Source of the DNA: Azoarcus sp.
GTDB lineage: Bacteria > Pseudomonadota > Gammaproteobacteria > Burkholderiales > Rhodocyclaceae
Direction: 5' to 3'
Assembly (NCBI GenBank): GCA_020725025.1
Contig: DYFV01000005.1
Location: forward strand, 1 to 64,000
Length of the DNA: 64,000 bases
In this document: positions 58,234 through 64,000 of the stretch, in pieces
Position numbering within the stretch: position 1 is the stretch's first letter
Layout: every line of letters starts with the position of its first letter
Translations under genes and position numbers: made by a program
Notes under the pieces: generated by a model
Told to the model about the DNA's origin: nothing
The model's database searches: none
Seen by the model: only the letters and a program-made list of their open reading frames with translations

Positions 58234-59036
58234 ATCGCACCCGCTTCGGCGAGCTGGAGGTGCTCGCGCGCACCCCGCCCGGCACTGAGCCGCGCGCCAC
58301 TCCGCTTCTCTTCATCCACGGCGCCTACACCGGGGCGTGGTGCTGGGAGGAGCATTTCCTGCCCTGGTTCGCCCGCGCCGGCTACGCAGCCTATGCGGTA
58401 TCGCTCTCCGGTCACGGCGCCAGCCGGAGCGGCCGGCCGCTCGACGAATGGTGCATGGACGACTACGTGGCCGACGTGGCCGAGGTGGTGGCGGCCCTGC
58501 CCGCCCCGCCGGTGCTGATCGGCCACTCGATGGGCGGCATGGTGATCCAGAAGTATCTCGAGCGCGCCACCGTGCCGGGTGCCGTGCTGCTGTGCTCGGT
58601 CCCCCCCCAGGGGCTCATGGGCGCCGCCCTGGGTCTGATGTTCAACAAGCCGGGACTGCTCGCCGACCTCAACAGCCTGCTCGACGGCGGGCCGGTTTCG
58701 ATGGGCAGCCTGCGCGAGGCGCTCTTCCACCAGCCGATCGCGGAGGCCACCCTGATGCGCTACTACCGGATGTGCCAGCCGGAATCGCGCCGCGCCATCT
58801 GGGATATGAGCTTCTTCAACCTGCCGCTGCCGCTCGCCATGCACCGGCCGCCGATGCTGGTGCTCGGCGCCGAGCACGACCATCTGGTGCCGCCCGCCCA
58901 GGTGCTGATGACGGCGGCGACCTACGGTGAGCGCGCCGAGATCATCCCCGGCATCGGGCACGGCGTGATGCTCGAGCGCGACTGGGAGATCGTCGCCGAG
59001 CGTATCGGGCTCTGGCTTGAAAGCTACCCTGCGTGA
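58230..59036 (+). CDS. Alpha/beta hydrolase
   Basis: A 268-residue hydrolase with the nucleophile elbow GHSMGGM, the oxyanion loop LFIHGAYTGAWCWE, an acid residue in LGAEHDHLVPP and the catalytic His in PGIGHGVMLERDWE. The substrate is unknown. It is coupled to the GST gene by a 4-base overlap. Confidence 0.9.
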   Translation: MNRTRFGELEVLARTPPGTEPRATPLLFIHGAYTGAWCWEEHFLPWFARAGYAAYAVSLSGHGASRSGRPLDEWCMDDYVADVAEVVAALPAPPVLIGHSMGGMVIQKYLERATVPGAVLLCSVPPQGLMGAALGLMFNKPGLLADLNSLLDGGPVSMGSLREALFHQPIAEATLMRYYRMCQPESRRAIWDMSFFNLPLPLAMHRPPMLVLGAEHDHLVPPAQVLMTAATYGERAEIIPGIGHGVMLERDWEIVAERIGLWLESYPA

Positions 59037-59281
59037 CATATTCACTGGAAACGCGAATCCATACGTTCCAAGATGAAAACAAGGGGTGCAGGGGGCGCCC
59101 CTGCGGTCCTGGGAAGCTGTCGGGCTCGAGCGATCGTCGCACCAGATCGGCCTCGGACCCGGCTGGCTCCACCAGGCCGCCAATGTCCACGGAGGCCCGG
59201 CGTGCTCAAGAACCCTTCCCGAGCGCCGATAGTTCACTCGTGCAGGGCGTTTGATCCACCGGATTCACCGCGGAGGCCATC

Positions 59282-59482
59282 ATGGTGATCATCATGGACA
59301 TCGATACGGGCAAGGCTCTCGGGGAACCCGACGAGTACGACGAGGAAGTGCTCAACGCGGGTTGGTTGCCGCAGCCCGAGCCGTCCTTGCAGCTGGTCCA
59401 GGTCGAGCACACCGAGCCGGCACCGATCCCGCCGGAAGACGTCGAGGCGTTCCTGAAGGCGATGTACCGCTACCAGGAATAA
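59282..59482 (+). CDS. Small acidic hypothetical protein
   Basis: A 66-residue acidic protein (DEYDEEVLNAGWLPQPEP; C-terminal EDVEAFLKAMYRYQE). GGAGG lies 6 bases before the ATG, and a strong terminator follows 20 bp after the stop, both of which support a real gene. The 245-bp upstream stretch is AT-richer and could hold a promoter. I do not recognise the family. Confidence 0.62.
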   Translation: MVIIMDIDTGKALGEPDEYDEEVLNAGWLPQPEPSLQLVQVEHTEPAPIPPEDVEAFLKAMYRYQE

Positions 59483-59502
59483 CCCGGCCGGAACGGGGCA
59501 AG

Positions 59503-59543
59503 ACCCGGCGCCGCCTCGCGGCGGCGCGGGTGGCTGTTTTTTT
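59503..59543 (+). terminator. Rho-independent terminator
   Basis: The GC-rich stem GCGCCGCC/GGCGGCGC with a TCGC loop, extended by ACCC/GGGT around a bulge, is followed by GGCTG and a run of seven T. It lies between the small plus-strand gene and the convergent midA gene. Confidence 0.82.
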
Positions 59544-59552
59544 CGTGAAATG

Positions 59553-60713
59553 TCACAGCGCGTGGAGCCGGTCTCCGCGCGAGAACCCGATCAGCGGCTC
59601 GGCCAGACCCCGCCCGAGCGCCAGCACCTTGAAGAGCTCCCCCATCTCCTGCGGCGTCGTGAGCCGCTGCACGGCGCGCGCCGCGCGCACGTAGTCCGCA
59701 CTTTCCTCCGGCCCGCGGCGGGCGAGGCACTCCAGGATCCCGCAGTTGAAGAGGAAGGCCGCCTGACTGGTGTAGCCCTGCACGTCGAGCCCTGCGTCGA
59801 AGGCCGCCTCCGCCACCGAGGTGAAGTCCACGAAGGCGGTGATGTCGTTCAGGCCCGGCCACAGGAAGGGGTCGCCGTGGGCGTGGTGCCGGTAGTAGCA
59901 GAGCAGCGTGCCGCTGGAACGCGAAGGCAGGTAGTACTCGGCGCGCGGATAGCCGTAATCGACGAGGAGCAGTCCGCCCGCCTCGAGCCGCGCTGCCCAT
60001 TCGCCCACCCAGGCGCGCGCCGCGAGGTTGAGCTCGGTGACGTACTCCCCCTGCTCGGGCACCGGCAACCCGAGCGCCCCGGCCGCGGCGCCCACCGCAC
60101 CCTCCACCGGCGAATCCGCCCAGGCGAAACGTCCGGTCCCGTCGAGCGCCACACCACGCTCGTAGAGCCCGTCGGGACGCGATACCACGAGGTGCACCGG
60201 CATCACGTCCAGCACCTCGTTCGCGACGACCACCCCGGAAAAGCGTTCGGGCAGGGTGTCGAGCCAGCGCACCCGCGAGGCGAGATGCGGCGCCTTCTCG
60301 GCCAGCGTGTCGAACTGGCGCTCGCGCAGCTCGCCGGAGAGCTCCAGGATGGCATACTCCTCGGGCAGCGCCCCGCGCCGCTCCAGCTCCAGGAGGACGT
60401 CCGCCGCGAGCAGCCCCGTGCCCGCGCCCGCCTCCACCACACGAGGCGCGGAGAGCCGCATCACCTGCTCGACCTGGGCGGCGAGCGCCTGGCCGAAGAG
60501 CGGCGTGAGCTCCGGGGCGGTGATGAAGTCGCCGCCGGGACCGAACTTTCGCGCGCCGCCGCTGTAATACCCCAGTCCAGGCGCATACAGCGCGAGCTCC
60601 ATGTAGCGCGAGAACGGCAGCCAGCCGCCCGCGGCGCGGATGGAGTCGGTGACGAGCGCGACGAGGCGGTCGCTGTTCGCGAGCGCCTCGGGCAAAGGTT
60701 GCGGCAGGGCCAT
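59553..60713 (-). CDS. SAM-dependent methyltransferase, MidA/NDUFAF7 family
   Basis: A 386-residue class I methyltransferase. Family motifs are YMELALYAPGLGYYS, GDFITAPELTPLFGQ, the SAM loop VEAGAGTGLLAADVL, and VVANEVLDVMPVH. The mitochondrial homologue NDUFAF7 methylates an arginine of complex I; the bacterial target is unknown. It is divergent from the pteridine reductase gene. Confidence 0.92.
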   Translation of the reverse strand: MALPQPLPEALANSDRLVALVTDSIRAAGGWLPFSRYMELALYAPGLGYYSGGARKFGPGGDFITAPELTPLFGQALAAQVEQVMRLSAPRVVEAGAGTGLLAADVLLELERRGALPEEYAILELSGELRERQFDTLAEKAPHLASRVRWLDTLPERFSGVVVANEVLDVMPVHLVVSRPDGLYERGVALDGTGRFAWADSPVEGAVGAAAGALGLPVPEQGEYVTELNLAARAWVGEWAARLEAGGLLLVDYGYPRAEYYLPSRSSGTLLCYYRHHAHGDPFLWPGLNDITAFVDFTSVAEAAFDAGLDVQGYTSQAAFLFNCGILECLARRGPEESADYVRAARAVQRLTTPQEMGELFKVLALGRGLAEPLIGFSRGDRLHAL

Positions 60714-60797
60714 GGCGGGCAGCGGGAGGGAAAACGCGTATTCTAACCGCCTCGTCGAACAGCCCGGCGGCGCACATAACAATACGGAAACGGCAGC

Positions 60798-61547
60798 ATG
60801 ACCCACGACCCCACGAGACCCGTCATCCTCGTCACCGGCGCGGCGCGCCGCGTCGGCGCCGAAATCGCCCGCACCCTGCACGCGGCGGGCGCCACCGTCG
60901 TCATCCATCACCGGCACTCGGCCGCCGAGGCGGAGGCGCTGGCCGCAGACCTCGACGCGCGGCGCCCCGGATCGGCCTCCACCGTGCAAGGCGACGTCGG
61001 CCAGGACGACGTGCCCGAAGCGGTCGTGGCGACGGTGCTAGAGCGCTACGGCCGGCTCGACGCCCTGGTGAACAACGCCTCGAGCTTCTTCCCCACGCCG
61101 GTGGGACGGATCGACCTCGCGGCGTGGAACGACCTCATCGGCTCCAACCTGAAGGGCCCGCTCTTCCTCTCCCAGGCGGCCGCGCCCGCCCTCGCGGCGC
61201 AGCGCGGCACCATCGTGAACATCGTCGACATCCACGCCGAGCGGCCGCTGCAGGGTTATCCGGTCTACAGCATCGCCAAGGCCGGGCTGCTCGGCCTCAC
61301 CCGGGTGCTGGCGCTCGAGCTCGCGCCCGAGGTGCGGGTGAACGGCGTGGCGCCCGGCGCCATCGAGTGGCCCGAGGACGGCCAGTTTCCGGCAGACGAG
61401 CGCGCGCGCATCATCGAGCACGCCCCGCTCAACCGCATGGGCAGCCCGACGGACATCGCCCGCACGGTGCGCTTCCTGATCTTCGATGCGCCCTATGTGA
61501 CGGGGCAGATCATCGCCGTGGACGGCGGGCGCAACATTCGGTTGTAG
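60798..61547 (+). CDS. Pteridine reductase (SDR family)
   Basis: A 249-residue short-chain dehydrogenase. TGAARRVGAEIARTLH with Arg after the glycine motif, HHRHSAAEAEAL, NNASSFFPTPVG, the catalytic YSIAKAG and a GAIEWPED segment are characteristic of bacterial pteridine reductases (FolM-like). It reduces dihydropterins or dihydrofolate with NADPH. Confidence 0.9.
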   Translation: MTHDPTRPVILVTGAARRVGAEIARTLHAAGATVVIHHRHSAAEAEALAADLDARRPGSASTVQGDVGQDDVPEAVVATVLERYGRLDALVNNASSFFPTPVGRIDLAAWNDLIGSNLKGPLFLSQAAAPALAAQRGTIVNIVDIHAERPLQGYPVYSIAKAGLLGLTRVLALELAPEVRVNGVAPGAIEWPEDGQFPADERARIIEHAPLNRMGSPTDIARTVRFLIFDAPYVTGQIIAVDGGRNIRL

Positions 61548-61560
61548 CGACCCCGAGCGT

Positions 61561-61597
61561 GTAGCCCGGATTCCGCCTTCGGCTCCATCCGGGCTAC
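61561..61597. repeat. REP-like element after the pteridine reductase gene
   Basis: GTAGCCCGGATTCC...CATCCGGGCTAC: perfect 10-base ends around a short GCC-TTC-GGC core, giving one hairpin. It is related to the copies at 4821-4893 and 51659-51691. It also covers the stop codon of the small minus-strand frame at 61594. Confidence 0.85.
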
Positions 61598-61800
61598 GGG
61601 TCGCGCCGCGGCGCCTCCGCCTCGGCCCCCACGATCCGCCACGCGTACATGAGCGCAGCCTCGGAGAAGCTCGCCCCGGTCTCCTCGTCGCGCCACCAGC
61701 CGAGTCCGCCCTCGACCCCGAGAAAGCGCCAGTGGCGCTGTTCGCCGCTGCAGAGCTCGACGAGGTAGGTCCGGCCGGCAGCGGGGGTCAGGGCATCCAG
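61594..61800 (-). CDS. Possible small protein following ccoG, non-ATG start
   Basis: About 68 residues (TYLVELCSGEQRHWRFLGV, then GLGWWRDEETG and LMYAWRIV) with a convincing protein-like composition that is rich in aromatic residues. No ATG or GTG in frame fits. A CTG at 61800, 7 bases after GGAGG inside the end of ccoG, is a possible start, with a 13-base overlap. The stop falls in a REP-like repeat. I do not recognise the family. Confidence 0.42.
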   Translation of the reverse strand: MDALTPAAGRTYLVELCSGEQRHWRFLGVEGGLGWWRDEETGASFSEAALMYAWRIVGAEAEAPRRDP

Positions 61801-63194
61801 AACTTCGCCTCCTCGGTGACCGACACGGACGGATCGGCGAGGTCGGTGACGGTGACGCGGATCGGCTGCGCCCCCGGACCGGCGGCGCCCGCCTCGGCGC
61901 GGATCTGCAGCGTGGTGATCTCCGTTGCCGCAGCGGGGACGGCGACCGGCTCGGACGCCTCGATCCGCAGCCCCGCCAACCCGTCCGCCACGATCGCGTA
62001 GCGGCGCGGCGTCTCGCTCGCGTTGGTGAGTTGCACGCGGAACACGTTCTCGATCTCGCCGCCGGCCACCTCGCGTGCGAGCACCGTGCGGTCGCGCTCG
62101 AGATTCACCTTGAGCGGCACGCGGGTCGCGAGGGACCAGGCGGTGGCCGCGGCAAGCGCCAGGAACACCGCCGAGTAGATCAGCACCCGCGGCCGGAAGC
62201 TGCGTCTCGCGATGGCCGCCCACGCGCCGCCCTGCTTCATCGCGGTCTCCGTCGAGTAGCGGATCAGCCCGCGCGGATAGCTCATCTTGTCCATGACCTG
62301 GTCGCAGGCATCGATGCAGGCGGCGCAGCCGATGCATTCGGCCTGCAGGCCGTCGCGGATGTCGATACCGGTCGGGCATACCTGCACGCAGATGCCGCAG
62401 TCGACGCAGTCGCCCAGCCCCTTCGCGCGGGGATCGGCGTTGCGCGAGCGGCTGCCGCGCGGATCGCCGCGCTTCTCGTCGTAGGTGATGATCAGCGTGT
62501 CGGCATCGAACATCACGAACTGGAAGCGGGCGTAGGGGCAGATGTACTTGCACATCTGCTCGCGCAGGAAGCCGGCATTGCCGTAGGTGGCGCCCCCATA
62601 GAACAGGATCCAGAAGATCGACCAGCCGCCGAGCGCGAGCGCCGCGGTGTCGCGCGCCAGCTCGTCGATCGGGGTGAAGTAGCCCACGAAGGTGAAGCCG
62701 GTCCACAGCGCCAGGGCGCCCCACAGCCCGTGCTTGGCGGTCTTGAGCGCCAGCTTGTGCGGCGACCAGGGCGCGGCGTCGAGCTTCATGCGCTGTGGCC
62801 GATCGCCTTCCACCAGCTTCTCGAGCCACAGGAAGATCTCGGTGTAGACCGTCTGCGGACAGGTGTAGCCGCACCACAGGCGGCCCGCGACCGCGGTGAA
62901 CAGGAAGAGCGCGAGCGCCGACAGCACCAGCAGGATCGCGAGATAGATGGTGTCCTGCGGATAGAGCACCAGGTCGAAGAGGTAGAAGCGGCGCGCCTCC
63001 AAGTCGAAGAGCACCGCCTGCCGCCCGTTCCAGGGCAGCCACGGCAGGCCGTAGAACACGATCTGCGTGAACCACACCAAACCCCAGCGCCAGCGCTGGA
63101 ACAGGCCGCTCACCGAGCGCGGATAGACCTTGGGCTCGGCGGCGAAGAGCGGCTGAATGGGGATGACGCGTTGGGCGGGTGGGGATTTGGACAT
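61788..63194 (-). CDS. ccoG: Cytochrome c oxidase accessory protein CcoG
   Basis: A 468-residue membrane protein needed for copper supply to cbb3-type oxidases. It has several helices, the conserved WCGYTCPQTVYTE segment, two ferredoxin motifs (CVDCGICVQVCPTGIDIRDG and CIGCAACIDACD) and a C-terminal periplasmic Ig-like domain. The cbb3 oxidase genes (ccoNOP) are not in the window. A high-affinity oxidase agrees with nitrogen fixation at low O2. Confidence 0.95.
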   Translation of the reverse strand: MSKSPPAQRVIPIQPLFAAEPKVYPRSVSGLFQRWRWGLVWFTQIVFYGLPWLPWNGRQAVLFDLEARRFYLFDLVLYPQDTIYLAILLVLSALALFLFTAVAGRLWCGYTCPQTVYTEIFLWLEKLVEGDRPQRMKLDAAPWSPHKLALKTAKHGLWGALALWTGFTFVGYFTPIDELARDTAALALGGWSIFWILFYGGATYGNAGFLREQMCKYICPYARFQFVMFDADTLIITYDEKRGDPRGSRSRNADPRAKGLGDCVDCGICVQVCPTGIDIRDGLQAECIGCAACIDACDQVMDKMSYPRGLIRYSTETAMKQGGAWAAIARRSFRPRVLIYSAVFLALAAATAWSLATRVPLKVNLERDRTVLAREVAGGEIENVFRVQLTNASETPRRYAIVADGLAGLRIEASEPVAVPAAATEITTLQIRAEAGAAGPGAQPIRVTVTDLADPSVSVTEEAKFWMP

Positions 63195-63258
63195 CGTGAA
63201 GCGGTGCTCGACGGCGGGGTAGAGGGGCCGTCTGGCAGCTTCTCGACGGGACGGCTTT

Positions 63259-63328
63259 AAGATGTATCAAATTTGCGGGTTTATCCTAGCAGCGACATCC
63301 GCCATAATCAACATACTGCGTACATCTT
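63259..63328. promoter_or_regulatory. Two inverted NsrR-like half-sites between ccoG and nsrR
   Basis: AAGATGTAT at 63259-63267 and its inverted partner GTACATCTT at 63320-63328, both resembling NsrR half-sites (AAGATGYAT). They bracket the intergenic stretch and could allow NsrR to control itself, ccoG, or both. Confidence 0.5.
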
Positions 63329-63337
63329 TAAGACCTC

Positions 63338-63781
63338 ATGCGCCTCAGCACCTTCTCGGACTACTGCCTGCGGGTCCTGATGTACCTCGGGGCGCAACCG
63401 GATCGGCTCGCGACCATCGCGGAGGTCGCGGAAGCCCATGCCATCTCGGAAAACCACCTGATGAAGGTGGTGCACCTGCTCGGGCGGGCCGGCTTCGTCG
63501 AGACGGTGCGGGGCAAGGGCGGCGGCATGCGGCTCGCCCGCGCGCCCGGGGACATCGTCATCGGCGACGTCTTGCGCCAGACCGAGAGCGACTTCGCGCT
63601 CGCCGAATGCCTGGGCAGCGGCTCGAGCTGCCGTATCGCGAGCAGCTGCCAGTTGCGCCTGGTCCTCGACGAGGCGCTCGCGGCGATGTTCCTGGTGTTC
63701 GACGGCTACACGCTCGCCGACCTGCTCGGTCCGCCGCCGGGCGCGGCCAGGCCGATCCAGTGGATGACGTCCGCGAGATAA
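63338..63781 (+). CDS. nsrR: Rrf2-family nitric-oxide-sensing repressor NsrR
   Basis: A 147-residue regulator: an N-terminal winged HTH (MRLSTFSDYCLRVLMYLGAQ, ISENHLMKVVHLLGRAGFV, GKGGGMRLA) and three cysteines (CLGSGSSCRIASSC, spacing x6 and x5) for a [4Fe-4S] cluster that reacts with NO. This agrees with NsrR more than IscR. It is divergent from ccoG. Confidence 0.88.
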   Translation: MRLSTFSDYCLRVLMYLGAQPDRLATIAEVAEAHAISENHLMKVVHLLGRAGFVETVRGKGGGMRLARAPGDIVIGDVLRQTESDFALAECLGSGSSCRIASSCQLRLVLDEALAAMFLVFDGYTLADLLGPPPGAARPIQWMTSAR

Positions 63782-63853
63782 CCGCGTAAGCCGCACCGGC
63801 TGCCGCCGGTCGCGCCGACCATCCCGTGACGCAACGCCGCATGCCCGCGAAGG

Positions 63854-63859
63854 TATAAT
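63854..63859 (+). promoter_or_regulatory. Possible -10 element of ttcA
   Basis: TATAAT 31 bases before the GTG start at 63891, in an otherwise GC-rich gap. The -35 is unclear. Confidence 0.5.
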
Positions 63860-63890
63860 CGCCCCCGCTCCTCCTGCCGGATTTCCTGCC

Positions 63891-64000
63891 GTGACCACCC
63901 TTTCCGCCGCCGCCGAGGCGACCGACAGCCGCTTCTCCAACACCTTCCTGCGCCTGAAGAAAAAGCTCGAGCGCGGCGTCGGGGAGGCGATCGCCGACTT
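63891..64000 (+). CDS. ttcA: tRNA 2-thiocytidine biosynthesis protein TtcA, 5' part
   Basis: The first 36 residues are inside the window and the gene runs off the edge. The segment KKKLERGVGEAIADF is typical of the TtcA N-terminus just before the PP-loop domain. TtcA thiolates cytidine 32 of tRNA. The start is taken as the GTG at 63891. Only the N-terminal part is seen, so the call is moderate. Confidence 0.7.
   Translation, partial: MTTLSAAAEATDSRFSNTFLRLKKKLERGVGEAIAD

Overview
The window is high-GC DNA that looks like the chromosome of a nitrogen-fixing betaproteobacterium, most probably Rhodocyclales (Azoarcus-like). This placement is an inference. It rests on the nifLA/rnf divergon, the DraT/DraG pair, the rpoN-hpf-ptsN-hprK block and the presence of NsrR and CcoG. 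No rRNA, tRNA, CRISPR array or insertion sequence was recognised.

Region 1 (1-12.0 kb): a c-di-GMP signalling protein, then the nitrogenase operon on the minus strand (nifH-nifD-nifK-nifT-ferredoxin-nifY-small nif-associated ORF). Divergent from nifH are draT and a two-gene operon coding a SIR2-like protein and a hemerythrin. This small operon has its own sigma54 promoter and NifA site. Region 2 (12-23.5 kb): SPW and FmdB-like small proteins, an asparaginase, two zinc-ribbon membrane proteins, and a seven-gene catabolic operon (DUF1445 protein, TRAP transporter, 5-oxoprolinase PxpBCA) next to a LysR regulator.

Region 3 (23.7-40.7 kb): a second nif block. The operon nifB-ferredoxin-nitrogenase-associated ArsC-like protein-nifQ-draG is preceded by two NifA sites. 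Next come an AAA+ ATPase, a DUF99 protein, a heme-binding diguanylate cyclase, and nifLA divergent from rnfABCDGEH. Five sigma54 promoters of the TGGC-N8-TTGC type and five TGT-N10-ACA NifA sites can be read directly. They link nifH, the SIR2/hemerythrin operon, nifB, nifLA and rnf into one regulon. RpoN (sigma54) itself is encoded at 46.7 kb. Nitrogenase reductase is controlled after translation by DraT (inactivates) and DraG (reactivates), and Rnf would supply low-potential electrons to the ferredoxins. nifE, nifN, nifU, nifS and nifV are not in the window.

Region 4 (40.9-64 kb): mostly housekeeping genes. These are an ATP-grasp protein, thiL-pgpA-pncC, recA-recX-lptB-rpoN-hpf-ptsN-hprK, ilvA, 5-formyltetrahydrofolate cyclo-ligase, slt, an NDUFA9-like protein, two GST-like proteins, cca, a hydrolase, MidA, a pteridine reductase, ccoG, nsrR and the start of ttcA. 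A REP-like palindromic element occurs at three places: between nifK and nifT, after ilvA, and after the pteridine reductase gene.
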